Positions 46,403 through 58,362 of a DNA stretch of 64,000 nt are shown piece by piece. Position 1 is the first letter of the stretch. Each line of letters begins with the position of its first letter. The notes below the pieces were generated by a model. It saw nothing but the letters and a program-made list of their open reading frames with translations, did no database searches and was not told the origin of the DNA. The DNA lies in the NCBI RefSeq assembly GCF_000143415.4, contig NW_003314291.1:416006-480005 (forward strand), written 5' to 3'. The translations under genes and the position numbers were made by a program. The DNA is from Selaginella moellendorffii (Eukaryota; Streptophyta; Lycopodiopsida; Selaginellales; Selaginellaceae).

Positions 46403-48966
46403 TCTGAAAGTGCAGAAAAGAAGTTAAGACCATACAAAAAATGATTGAAGAATGGCCTAAATCATAACATACCAAACAACCTCAATAGCATGAGGCCACA
46501 TGCCATTATTCAAACATGCTATTGACACCCACGTGAAATTTCGCATTCACAAAATTGGCATGAGCCCTCATGCCATTAGTGGTACCACTAATGGCATGAG
46601 GCCTCACGCTATCTTTGGCCAAAGATGGCATAAGACGCTATCTAGCAGGGGCCAAAGATGGCATGAGGCCTCATGCCATCTTGATAAACACACAGCTACA
46701 GGCAGGTAAAGAAACTATTGGCAATATGCTAGTGATGAACTTGCAAGCCCCAAGATGGCATGAAGTGGTACCGTAGCGCTGCTCGCACCACCGCAACTGC
46801 TCGTAGCGCCGCTCGCACAAACTGCCACTCGCATAAATTGCCGCTCGCAATGGCACTCGCAATGCCGCAACCGCTCGTAGACGCATAAACCACAGCTCAC
46901 AACGCCGCTTACACAAGCAGCGCTCACTGCGCTCAGCGGAACCAAGAACACGGCACACAAAAATGATAGACCTAGGAATGAGTTCGAGAATTCAAAAATA
47001 ACACACACTTGAACGTCACATCAAATCCTCTGACAAACCAAATCTTATGATTCCTCTGACAAATTTCAAACTGAGTAGCTTCTAGACTTTGCTGTCGGAG
47101 GTTGAACTTTGTCACATCATGTCCTTGCCTCGATCCAGCTGTGCCATGTCAGTGATTCGAACTTTGCCATGCCATGTCAGCGATCCGCGCCAAGATTATT
47201 CACCGTGTAAAGGAATAATTATGCTGTGTGTGTATGTCCATTTATGGCAATATAAGGCCACACACCATTCAAAGAATAATGCTAGTCGAGCATTTTTTGG
47301 TGCATTTTTGGGTTCAAAATTGCATGAGCCCACACGCTATAAAGTTTACCTGTACCAAAAATAAAAACAGCTTTATTTACTTGGGAATTTAAGTGGTTGA
47401 GGCATTTTTAAACTTACAAACACATGCCCTACTTACATTCCTTTGGTTGCTTAAAATTCAAAAATATTATAAACCTTTCTTTTTGCATTTTCAATGTTTT
47501 CAATTATGGTTTTTGATTTTCGCAAGACCAGCCTAGTAATCTATTTGCATCCCGTCATGTTTATAGCTAGCTTTCGTTTGTTCCCTTCGCTAGCCTGAGA
47601 TACATCTGCTCGGCATCTGCCTCTTACAGCATTTGCCCAGAAAGGGCATCTTTCTTCACGCAGCATTTTGTTTAGGGTTTAGGGTTTAGCAATTCAATAG
47701 CTTGATAAACATGCAAATACAAAACTTAATGCAAAATCCTTTGATATGTCACAATGCCCCTAGGACCATAAACACATTTCAATAGAGAGGGTCCTTTCAT
47801 TTCATAACTCCTTACGTAGATCTTGGTGAAACCAGAGTTAGTGAAGTTGGTTTCTTGTGATCCCGCATCTGATTGTGATGTCCCTTTGCAGTGTCGATGG
47901 AAAGGTCAATGCACACCAAACTATAGAATCTTGGAGCAAAATAACGGTCAGATCTATGGCAAATGCCCCTGAAACATTGTAAGGCTCGTGTGGTCTCATG
48001 TGGTGTCCGATCGAGATGCTTCTTTGCAGGGTCATCAAAAAGGACATTGTATACCATTCTTTATTTAGCTGAACATCTGGCATTTTTGGAAATACAAGAT
48101 GCTTTGGAATATCCAATCATGCATGGTATAAATATAGCAAGGGTATTAAATGATATCCCAATCATGATCTTTCTTTTGGATTTCACGTGCATGCAGTCCG
48201 AGGAATGATGACGTTGCGGATTTCTTTTGGATTTCACGTGCATGCATGCGTGCGGCGATCCAGAAATTAATGGTGGCGCCCAAGTCCGAGGAATGATGAC
48301 GTTGCGGGATTACCAACCGTCGTGACATTTCACGCGTGTGAGGTTAGGTTTTGCATTTTGCTTCGTACTCGCGCTCGCACACTCGCGCTCCCACTCGCGA
48401 TCACACTCACATTCGCGCTCATCTACCTTCTCTACAAGTTTCTCGTGTGCATCGGCGTCCACTCGCGCTTGCATCACACTCGCGCTCGCATCGCACTCGT
48501 GTGCATCGGCGTCCACTTCAAGACACACCCAGTTTGTAACTTCGCCGCCAACTCCGCCGCCCACTCCGCCACCCACACGCAGCCCACTTGGCGTCCCGGG
48601 AGATTTCAGCGCCACTCTCCAACTGTAAGTGGCAGAGTAGCCTTGTTGCTACGATCCGCTGCACACACAGTGCACATTCGCCAGCGAGTCCGGCCTCGAT
48701 TGTCACGCCTCCATTCGACTTCAAATGGTAAGTCTTTTAGGCCAAGTAGAAAATGGCATGAGGCCACATGCCATTCAGTAGCAACATTGGCATGCACCGA
48801 TTGGGCTCTCGAGTGCAGTCCGGTTACAGATGGCGTGTAGCCTCACGCCATCTTAGGATGCAGCCTCAAGACATCTGATGCAGTGGTGAATGGCGTGTGG
48901 CCTCACGTTATTTCCAGCTGCTAGCTTTTCATCTGTTAGCTCTAATTGTTGTGCATTTTTTAACAG
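46403..48966. other. Shared leader between the two genes of copy 2
   Basis: Matches 1-2740 of copy 1. It separates the divergent transposase and cargo genes, so promoters of both should lie here. It holds palindromes near 46489, 46558, 46594, 46658, 48753, 48829 and 48889, the shortened minisatellite, and a telomere-type repeat. No protein supported. Confidence 0.55.
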
Positions 48967-51900
48967 GCGAGGAATTGCGTTCTTCTTCCAGCCACTGTCA
49001 ATGTGGATGCAGAGAAGGGGGAGGAGCTCACCAGTTGGACTTTCGGGATGGAAGGCGAGGATCTGAGGCTGTACAACACAGATGGTGGGAGAAAAGAATG
49101 CATGGGGATCCTCATCCAAGTGACAGACACTCCATGCAGTTCCATGCAAGAATATGGACTGGCACTTGTGGTAGAGACAACGTCTGCCTTCAAGATCCAC
49201 CTTGCACATCCTAGCGGCTTCCCGGAGGGGGGCAGCGGCTATGAGGAATTCCTAGAGGGAGCTAGGGAGAGGTTGTCTAGGAGGCCCACAATTTCAAAGA
49301 CGTTGCGGGTCTATGAAGATCACATGGAATCCACGGACCTCACCTACGGCGATGTTCAAAAACTATATTCCAACATTGAGCCGTTGAGAGTGACTCCAGT
49401 TCACGAAGCAAAGGGGAAGGGGGTCGATCTGGAAACTCTGGGTTTAACTGAAGAAGCCACAAAAACCAGGACAAGGACGTGCGCTAGCAACTAGCGTCTG
49501 GCAGGTAAGCCTCATTGCATGTGGCATAGCATGTGGCCTCACGCCATTTCCATTGCAGGAATTCTCGAGTCTTCTCTCAAAAACACTGGGGGTCAATGAC
49601 ACACTCAGCATCCATAACATTCTACTCGCGACAAAAGTTGTTTTTGACAAATGGGTAGATGTGCTGAGGAGGTACCATGACGGGGAGTTGCTAAACTTAA
49701 TGGGTGTGGAGGACAGCCGGAAGCCCAATGATTTGAAGCTCAACACTTTGCGTTTCTCGCGGTCTCTAGACAACGATGACCTTCTGACAGTGGCTAATGC
49801 TCTTCTACGTGGTGAGGTAGTCTTCAACAAGACCAAAATGACTCCTGGCCATATTGTGACATACGAGGACTTGTGCACGACTCTGAGAGCTCGTGCGCTA
49901 TTGAAGGATTGGATCTTCGAGCAAGTGGCCGTGGAGAGGGTGAGCATCGACACCACGCAAGAGATGATAGAAGAGCTGGAGTTATCAAATGAAGACATCA
50001 ACGAGTACGTGAAGGGGGCCCCCAAGTTCATCGATCTGCTGCGGGATGCCACGAAAAGTAAAGCTAAGAAGTTGGATCAATATCCAAATTTCATTAAGAG
50101 GGATGTCGACCGCCAGCTTCAGAAACAGCTCGACCCCGCAGTAGAGGCCTATCGAGAACCTTACCGGGTATACGTGAATTCGGATGAGGATCAAAGGTGG
50201 AGGAGCATCGTTTCCCGCGGAGATGAGCAGGTCAAGAACATCTTTTGTGTGATGGACTTCACAAACGAGGAGATCACTCATGCAGACAAAGTCAGCTCCA
50301 TCATTGACTTAATGGTGGGACTTGCGGAGGTGGAATCTTCAGTCCACTATATGATCTACGACTCCGAATCCTATCACAAGTTCTGGAAAGCCTTGAACGA
50401 GGTGAAGGCTCGGTTGAAAGGCAAGGAGATGCGGGAGATCCATGGGATAATGGCTAAGAAGAAGATACCGACGAATGTCCGCATCTTCACACTCGCCTTT
50501 GTTATTGGTCCTGCAGCAGAGTGGGACTAGAGTGACTTCCCAGCTTCGTTCGACAAGGCCGATTGAATTGATCTGAGGGAGGTCAATTTACCCGTGCCTG
50601 AGGAACTGAAGACGGCTATGGAGCTTTCGAATCCAGAGAAAGCTCCAGGTGCAGCATGGGAAATGCTCAGCTGGGTCTTCAACGCAATAGCGGGTGGGTC
50701 ACCTGCTTCCGACTCCAAGGGCAAATGCGTTGTCGAGTACAACTGCGGCGGACTATTCTTTCGAGCCGCACTACTCAAGGGTGTCCCGTGTGTTACGGTG
50801 ACAAACTCCATTGAAGAGGTGACTTCAATGGAGCATATAATTACAGTTGCCAAAGAAAAACAGTATCTTCTCTGCGAACCTGGTGAGTACGCACTTTAAG
50901 TTTAAATGTTATCTCACAAGCTCTGTATGCAGGAGCGTGGCCACCCCCAGATGCTGAAACGGCGTTAACAGCTACTGTTGAAGATACCCATGTTGGGCCG
51001 AGCTCACAACCTGCACAAGGTAAGGTCACGTGAGGCCTCACGCCATTTTGATTATAGATCGTTGTGAATATTCAGACACGAGGACTGAAAAGCGCATTGG
51101 TGGCGCGTCGAAGAAGGACAAACAGACAAACAATAGGAAAAAAGGAGGTACAAATTATATTTGCAATGGCGTGTGGTCTCATGCCATTCCTTGCAGGAGA
51201 CACTTCTTCAAAGGCAAAACAGACAAGCACCAGCCAAGTACAACAGACGAGAGGTACCAATCATTTTTGTTATACGTGAATTCTCATGCCATTGCTTCTT
51301 GCAGCTCAAATTCCAAAGAGACTAGGGCAAGCAGCGTAGACCTCACGACAAGAACCTGAAGGTTTGATGGCATGCAATTAACTAATGTTCTTGCAGATCG
51401 CGTCGAGGAAATCGAACGGAACAACGTGCCTCCAGTGGAGGAGGGGGAAGCCTCGGAGAGTGATAAGGAGAGTTCCGAAATAGGTACGATCATGACATAT
51501 GGCCCCATGCACTTATCTAAGTTTGTATTTCAGGGGAACGAGTTGAACCAATGGAAAACTTTATGAAAGGTAACTTAAAAATATTATGGGATGTTGCATG
51601 TGTTGATGCAATAATATACAGTTCAAGTGCCAAGGAGACGTCGTGAACCTCGAATTAGGCTACCTGCAAAACAGCTTTCAGACGCTGTAGACAAAGAGAT
51701 GGACAACCGACCAGGGCAGAGGAGGAAGGGTAAAAGCATTTGTGTGCTTATCGCGTATGTCCTCATGCTATTTCTGTAGAACGGGCGCATAAGAAACGAA
51801 AGCGAAAGGGAATTGAGGAGCAGGCACCTGAGGATGCGGAAGGCACGACAGAGCCTCCAAGGATGGGAAGTAAAGCGTCATGGTTATTGCGTGGGTCCTC

Positions 51901-54394
51901 ATGCCATTTCTTGCAGATCAAGCTCAAACTGACAGTGGTCATAAAAAGTGAAAGCACGTTGGACAGTCGTCGGGATCAGAGGCGTTTGATTCGAAAAGGA
52001 AGAAAGGCAATGAAAAAATGATAGGTAATGCCTCGCAGTTATGGCGTGTGTGCTCATGCCATTCATTGCAGATCAAGGGCTGAGTGAAAGCAGCCAGTCA
52101 CCACCTCCTGACTCAGATTCCTATGGCAGACTCCCCTTCCCCAATCTCAATGGAGAGGTACAATGGATGAGGGATGTTTTTCAAGTCAGGGCCATGTTTT
52201 TCTCATCTCGTCGTCTTCGAAGGGTGCAAGAACGTGTAGAAACCATGTTAAGACAGTCGGGTGAGGATACGGTCCTAGGTCACGCACTAAAACAGGCTAT
52301 GGATGTCTTGTATTTTGAGATGGAGACTCAGCCAGATGATTTTCCCAAGATGGTCCTGGAAGAACAAGCCATCCAGCCTGAGCAGCCTATGGAAGAAATG
52401 CAAGAGGGGGATGAGGAGCCAGAGAAAGATAATGAGCAGGAAGAGCAGAAGGACGAAGAGGAAGACAAAGAAGAGGAGGATGAAGAAGAGGAGGACGAAG
52501 AGGACTTGGATGGTCCTCACAATGGTGACGATCACAATAACGACGACGACGATGATGACGATGATGGCCAGCCTGAGGTGGCCAAAGAGCAACGGAGGAA
52601 AGTCATACAAGACAAACCATCAGGTAAATAATAGTACATCCATTCCTAACCTTTTACCATTTCTAACATTGTCCATGTAGGTCGCAGAGCAAATGGTAAG
52701 TAGAGATTATTCAGTTGAATTAAGATACAAACTCTAGCCTTTAGTGTCGAGGAAGGATAGTGCCAAGCAAGGGTCGAAACGTATGTCCAATCCTTCAGAA
52801 TCAGCAGTGCGCCCAAGTGATATTGGTCCTAGTTCCTCAATAGCAGTTGATGGTAAATACAGTATAGTCGATTCAATGTGCTAATGAGTTTGTTTTTAGT
52901 AGCACGGGAGGATACCATCTCCATCGAAGGGAGATATTTGGACATGCATATGGATCCGCCAGTGGACTCTACTTGCCTGCAAGAGTCATCAGAGCTGGTG
53001 AAGGCTACTATCCATATCAACGCCAAGCAAGCTGACCACGCTCCACTTGATGCTGCCCATACCACTGAGTCAATCTTGTCCACGTATCCAACTGACGGTG
53101 ACCAGGCGCCATTGGACCCGCATGAGGCCGCCCCAGCCGCCGAGCCGGTCATATCCTCATTTCCAACGGACTCAACGTGTGCCCAATCGTCTAACTACGC
53201 GCCGTTGGAACCTCCCTACACCGCCCCTGCTGCCTGTTCGGTCATGTCCACTTTCCCAACGGAGGCACCAGCTGAAATGGCATGTGATCACACACCATCG
53301 GAACCACCCCATGCCACTGTTGAGCCAGTTGTACCAGAGTCTACAGCTGAAATGGCATGTGCCCACACGCCATCGGATGCGATTGACCCCACATTGCAGA
53401 GGAGAGTATTTCCGCCCTTCATATTTCCTTGACCAAAACCCTCTCAATGACCATCGGGAGCACCATTCGCTAATATTGTAGATGGTAAAATTGACTTGTA
53501 CCATTTTTTATGCTGACGCATTTCATTTCAAAGTCACGGCGAAGGTACTGTATCGTTTTTGATCTGAACGGTGTCCTTTTCTCCCATGAGCGTGGCTCGT
53601 CCTCGAATGTCACTGCACCCTCCAAAGCCTGCGGTCGCAAGTTGGTCAAAAGAGATAGATTCACATTAATCACACGGGACAAACTGCGGGATCTAATAAT
53701 GACCATGCGACACTTAAAACAAAGGGCCGGGTTCAATTTGCAATTGGGAGTTTGGACATCCATGATGCGCCACAATGCATTAACGTTGCTACAGATGATG
53801 CACGATCAGACGCGAGTAATATTACCATTTGACTTTCTCCTAACGCAGGAGGATTGCTTGACTATGGTCCATGTGAGGGGTAGCAAGCCCATCTTCGTCA
53901 AGCCAGAGGCTGTAGTGATGAACCGGACTGCTAGGTCAAGTGAAATCCTCATCATCGATGACTCACCAATTAAAACTGCAGCGAACACGCACACATATGC
54001 AGTGCACCCCATCTCTTGCAATATGGAAACTAGGGAGAAGAAACTGTATGTTCTGGGGGACCTTGCAAAACGGCTTGGAGCGATGGTGATAGAGAACCGG
54101 CCAGTCCAGGAGGTGGCTGCAGAAATCAACCAAATGGCAGATGGAATGGTATATTAGAAACCATTTGATCGGACAGACACCAGTCATCATTTATGGCATG
54201 TATATTGTCTAGTCAAGCACTATCCGCATCTCCATAATCTGCTCAACCGGATGGATTCTTCGACCACTGAACATGAGCGTGGACGTATTAGAGAAGAGAT
54301 GGCATTACTATTGGGTTTAAATCTTGATAGTGTGGAGAGTGATGAAATTCCAAGATTATTGTATAGGTGTTGGAGGCAAAAAATAACAATCTGA
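48967..54394 (+). pseudogene. Cargo gene of copy 2 (multi-exon, FCP1-like C-terminus)
   Basis: Same gene as 2741-8058. The ParB-like segment is deleted (junction near 49438). The long exon 49559-50882 has TAG at 50528 (TGG in copy 1) and TGA at 50564 (CGA in copy 1). Between 51197 and 52072 this copy keeps several small exons lost from copy 1, split by introns of about 38-55 nt. The acidic exon is longer by one Glu-rich unit. The Pro-rich exon has TGA at 53430 and a second CGA to TGA change soon after. The acceptor of the FCP1-like exon reads TTTCAAAG instead of TTTCAGAG. The FCP1-like domain (about 53550-54157) is open and ends with the same TAG as copy 1, followed by 78 open codons. Many differences are CG to TG or CA, as expected from decay of methylated cytosines. 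Confidence 0.65.
49505..52071 (+). other. Series of palindrome-bearing short introns in copy 2
   Basis: Introns with donor, palindrome or half palindrome, and acceptor: 49505-49558, 51020-51057, 51148-51196, 51730-51779, 51870-51916 and 52025-52071. Each has CATGCCAT, CACGCCAT or a close variant directly before a short pyrimidine tract and the AG. Other introns here have only degenerate half sites (about 51250-51303, 51361-51397, 51483-51533). The three introns in the 3' part of the gene lack the repeat. Confidence 0.7.
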
Positions 54395-54812
54395 GATGGC
54401 ATGTATTTATTTAAAAATGTAACTTATTATGGCATGGGGTTCCATGCCATTGTATTAATATTAAAAGACAATTCTTTGAGAGGATTTGCATTATACTAGA
54501 AGTGTTACAGCATGTTATTGGAAGTTTACGAAGTTGTTTTATTAATAAGGGGAAAGTAAAGATTGAATGGGGACTTGGGCTCCACCTAGACTCGGAGCAA
54601 CTGAGCCAATATTAAAAGGATGGAAAGAAATTAGACGACGATGACAAGGAGAAGAGAGAGGTGAAGCAGTGGCAGGGGGAGGAGAAGTGATTGAGTAGAC
54701 ATTTCCTTGTTTAAAATAAAATGGCATGTGCCTCAATGCAGTTGAATTTTGTTATATTTATATACTATATAAAGGTTTGGAAACCTTATTTTACAAGTGG
54801 GATAATGACAAT

Positions 54813-54836
54813 TCCCACTTTAACGAAATAGAGCTT
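54813..54836. repeat. Right terminal inverted repeat, copy 2
   Basis: Reverse complement of the left end with one mismatch; followed by the target duplication TAAT (54837-54840). Identical to 8477-8500. Confidence 0.85.
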
Positions 54837-54840
54837 TAAT

Positions 54841-55226
54841 GAGCATCGCCAATTCCGGGAATATAAGGTGGGTGATCTCGTCTTCGTGCAAGTGATCTTT
54901 CCGTCAAGTGAGTGGCGGAACACCTTGGTGCCTTTACGGATAGGGAAGAGTGATAAACTCTCCCATCGATATGCTAGTCCATATGAAGTGCTGGAGCGCA
55001 TTGGTAAAACGGCTTATCGGGTGCGGCTGCCAGCTGGGGTGAAAATTCATCTGGTATTTTATGTCAGCCAGTTGAAAGGTGTACTATCTCGGAGTGACGG
55101 GCCCAATGCCTCCTTAATGTATACGGCTGTGGAAGATGGACCAGGAGCTTGAGCAGGATTCCCTAGAAAGGGTGATCACCAGTACAACTCATCCTTGGGA
55201 CAAGGACTTTGTTGGGGGGGAAGAAT
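54841..55226 (+). pseudogene. Chromovirus integrase C-terminal part, right of the transposon
   Basis: Continues the frame broken at 43872: EHRQFREYKVGDLVFVQV, then SHRYASPYEVLERIGKTAYR and LVFYVSQLKG, the usual end of chromovirus integrase. The frame ends in TGA at 55150. TTGGGGGGGAAGAA just before 55227 is a polypurine tract. Confidence 0.85.
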
Positions 55227-55459
55227 TGTTAGGCGCCAGCTTTGACTACGTGGTCAACGTCGGTCAAAGGGAGGCTCAAGGGTATATTAAGGCATGTTAG
55301 GGTAAGGGACTTAACCTACCCTAGGGCTCACAGTGGAGCGGCGGTGCAGTGGAGCTTTTGAGGTAGCTCGGGGGTGGTTGGGTGGTGAGGAACCTCAAGA
55401 GGTGGCGTAGCATAGTCTAGGGCAACTAGATCTTTGTCTTTTTGCACCGGATCATAACA
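55227..55459 (+). repeat. 3' LTR of the chromovirus fragment
   Basis: 233 bp starting TGTTAGGCG right after the polypurine tract and ending ATCATAACA, so the ends are TGTTA/TAACA. The following sequence is the repeat arm of block C. The matching 5' LTR was not found in the window. Confidence 0.7.
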
Positions 55460-56985
55460 TTAAAGGCCATATTTTTTATTTTTAAGGGAATTATTTTAAG
55501 TTTATTAGAAATGAGGTATGCAATTCCTTTCTTTGTATTTAGTTTTATATGGTTTATTATTTTTAGCTCAAAGTTATAGGAAACACCATCTACTTCTTTT
55601 GCCCATAGAAAAATTCTTCCTTCTAATCTCAGATATTTTACATCATTGTCTTTTATTTGAGTTTCACCACAACACAAATTTAACCTTTGAATACAAGCTC
55701 CATGACAAACTACTTCAACTAAGACATATAAATAATTTTCCAGTTTATCAACCAAAAGGCAATATTATAAGTAATGGTTTAACACCATCCATCTATTATC
55801 CATCATAAAATTCAACTTTTATAACAATATAAGAGTGATGAATGGTCTTTGAGCTTTGATAACCATCGGTTGGGGTACTATGGATCATCTCCCCTCGACA
55901 CCGACAATGTAGAATCAATATATATTGGCAAGAATCACCCTGAGTGAAAAAGAACCTTTAGAAAAAAAGATAGAAAGTTGAATGATACATTATCTTAATT
56001 GATCCAAAAGATGAATTTAAATCCTAAAATCTATAGCTCTGCCAAAACTTACTGTTGTGCTAGAATTCCTTGATCATTGATAAAATTCCTTCAAACCATT
56101 CATTTCATTTTCTCCACAAGCGAAGGTATTTATAGTAAGACGATACACTTGATATTAGTAAATTCAGCTGCTTAGCTAATGGAAAATTATGAAACATAAA
56201 GTTACCTTCATTGTAATGGTACCTTGACATGGATACCATTCTATCTCAATAATAGTCTCTTTAAAGATACACCTTCAGAATTTTGTAGAATGCCTTCTTA
56301 TGCAGCTAATGAAAAGTTTTATTCATCCATTGCTTGCATTTGGATGATAGTCCTCTCAAATTTAAGTTTTCTACTTAGCTCCTTTAACTCCTAGTGTGTT
56401 GCTGTGGCTCTATCAAACTTTGGAACATAATCTAAAATTAAAGCTCTTTCCTTTAACTCCTAGTGTCTTGTTATGACTTCACCAAACTTTGGATCATAAT
56501 CTAAATTTAAGGCTCCATCTAGCTCAAATTAAAGCTTTATGCCCAGTTGGTCTCACTCCCCATGTGTTGCTATGGCTTTCCCAACCTCTAGATCATAATC
56601 TGAATTTAAGGCTTCACTTAGCTCAGATTGAAGCTCTTCACAGAACTCCTCTAACTCCCTATGTGTTATTGCTACTTCACAATTTGATATTAGATTTGCT
56701 ATTGTGATTAATTCTCCATCATGATCTTCCACCTAGATCGCAACCACTATTGCTTCTAATTCACAATCTACAAAACTCACTAGATCTTGACAACAATGTT
56801 GGCACCAAAATCAATTAGACAGAAAGTGTCCTCCAGATGTGCTGGAGAGCCACATCAAGCACATCTACAGATCTTCTGAATTTTAGGGCAAAATACTACA
56901 GTGTAGTCAATATAATCAAAATTACAAAATCATAGTCAGTTTATATACTGTCTGGCAATTTCATTAGTTCCTATTTTGCTTCCAG
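55460..56985. repeat. AT-rich repeat arm left of block C
   Basis: Matches the right half of the arms left of blocks A (about 23180-24460) and B (about 34540-36010). It is truncated on the left by the chromovirus insertion. No gene. Confidence 0.6.
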
Positions 56986-57078
56986 AAAGATCACGAAAAA
57001 CAATCAAGCAAAAGAAAGAAATAAACTAGACGCCAATGGATGGAACTAGTGCTAGCGTTTTAGAGAAAGATCGCTTAC

Positions 57079-57262
57079 CAGGATTGCCTTGTGCACGCAC
57101 ACATCCGGCCCATCACACGCCTTGAGCGTCAACAGTGGCAAATCGAGGGTGACCTGGTCCCAGGCACGCAGGAATTTGGCCTGGCACGCCACCGCTTGGA
57201 GGCGGCGCTCCTTGTCCCGGAGGTGCTGCTGCGCTCCCCACCAGCGACTCCAACCTGAGAGG
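57079..57262 (-). pseudogene. BTB/POZ first-exon fragment, block C
   Basis: Same fragment as in blocks A and B: CDGPDVCVHKAIL before a GTAAGC donor. Upstream coding sequence is shortened and a nearby 50-bp piece containing GGTACCATTAAGAAAG is repeated three times (57370-57490). Confidence 0.45.
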
Positions 57263-57548
57263 AGCCTCTTGCAAAGCATGCATTCCACGTGAGGCATATT
57301 CCCCCTCTCTCTTTTCTTTAACGCGGCGTGTTTGAAACGTAACAGCAGAATTTAGGCTAGGACTAGATAAACAAAAGGGTACCATTAAGAAAGCAGAATT
57401 TAGGTTACGACTAGATAAACAAAAAGGTACCATTAAGAAAGCGGAATTTAGGTTAGGACTAGATAAACAAAAGGGTACCATTAAGAAAGAAAAATTAGTC
57501 TAGGTGCCAAAAAGGAATACATAAACCCTATGTTAAAAGGTAAATCAC

Positions 57549-57557
57549 TATATAAAT
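57549..57557 (+). promoter_or_regulatory. TATA box of the PEBP-like gene
   Basis: TATATAAAT 38-46 bp before the start codon. The sequence from here to the ATG is nearly identical in all three blocks. The short distance implies a very short 5' leader. Confidence 0.5.
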
Positions 57558-57594
57558 CTAGGTATCAAAGTGATCACAACACAACAAAGGATCA

Positions 57595-58185
57595 ATGAGG
57601 AAGCTTGTGGCAGTTGCTTTCTTGGCTATATTCTTTGCAGGAGCTACTTCTTCGCGATTGTTAGCATCTACTCCACCACGATCTCCATCGCCAGGATCTC
57701 TAGCAGTGGAGAAATCGATCTCTATAGCTGTTTCTTACACAGGAAAGGATACCTTCGCCGATGGAACCCTTTTGACGTGCCCGCAAACCGCGATTCATCC
57801 CAACGTTATGGTCCCAGGAGATGTTGATCCTGCGCAGCTTTACTCCATCGTGATGATAGATAGGCGAGCTTCGCGGTCGATGTTTACATTGGCAGATCAA
57901 TTCACGTACGTCCACTATTGGATCACCAACATCCCTGGATCAAAGGTTGACGCTGGCACAATTTTGGAGGAGTATATGAGGCCTGCACCGCACGATTTCA
58001 TGCAGCACAAGTACGAGTTTATACTGTATAAGCAGCAAGGGCAGATCAATACGCCTCTCGCGGATAGATTCGTCAACGACTGGGAAGCGGTCGCGAGCGC
58101 TTACAACCTTGGCAGCCCCGTAGCAACGACTTCCTTTGTTGCGCAGCTCACCCTAAACTTTAGAACGAGAATGTTCCAATGTTAA
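57595..58185 (+). CDS. Secreted PEBP-like protein, intact copy
   Basis: 196 residues, single exon. Residues 1-24 (MRKLVAVAFLAIFFAGATSS) are a likely signal peptide, so the product should enter the secretory pathway, unlike cytosolic FT/TFL1 proteins. The PEBP fold shows in TLLTCPQTAIHPNVM, LYSIVMID, YVHYWITNIPG, EEYMRPAPHDFMQHKYEF, ILYKQQG and a final strand FVAQLTLNF. The family's anion-pocket motifs are changed: DPDxP is replaced by IDRRASRS and GxHR by MQHK. Ligand binding is therefore uncertain, and a flowering-type role cannot be inferred. It converges with ECH2, with 177 bp between the stop codons. Copies A and B are shortened or dead, so this is the only full-length member here. Confidence 0.8.
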   Translation: MRKLVAVAFLAIFFAGATSSRLLASTPPRSPSPGSLAVEKSISIAVSYTGKDTFADGTLLTCPQTAIHPNVMVPGDVDPAQLYSIVMIDRRASRSMFTLADQFTYVHYWITNIPGSKVDAGTILEEYMRPAPHDFMQHKYEFILYKQQGQINTPLADRFVNDWEAVASAYNLGSPVATTSFVAQLTLNFRTRMFQC

Positions 58186-58362
58186 AAAGGTGGCTTCTTT
58201 GAATCATTGCATGTTGTTCGAAACTAGAGAAAAGAGATTCAACTATTGTTAGAACAAGATCGTCCCAATGTTATAAAGGTGGTGAGATTATAGATGTAAT
58301 GTTCTTTAAATTTAAAACTTTTGTTACGTAAACAGAACAAAAATAGAGAAAAAGAGATACGA

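Larger units (their letters stand above)
43874..54836. mobile_element. Complete 10,963-bp DNA transposon, copy 2
   Basis: Bounded by inverted termini AAGCTT/AAGCTC followed by TATTTCGTTAAAGTGGGA, about 24 bp with one mismatch. It is flanked by TAAT on both sides (43870-43873, 54837-54840), and the split integrase frame joins when the element and one TAAT are removed. It carries a transposase-like gene on the minus strand (left) and a long multi-exon gene on the plus strand (right), with the leaders facing each other. The termini, target length and genes do not match the hAT, CACTA, Mutator, Harbinger or mariner groups as I know them. The presence of copy 1 shows it moved or was copied at least twice. 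Confidence 0.85.
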
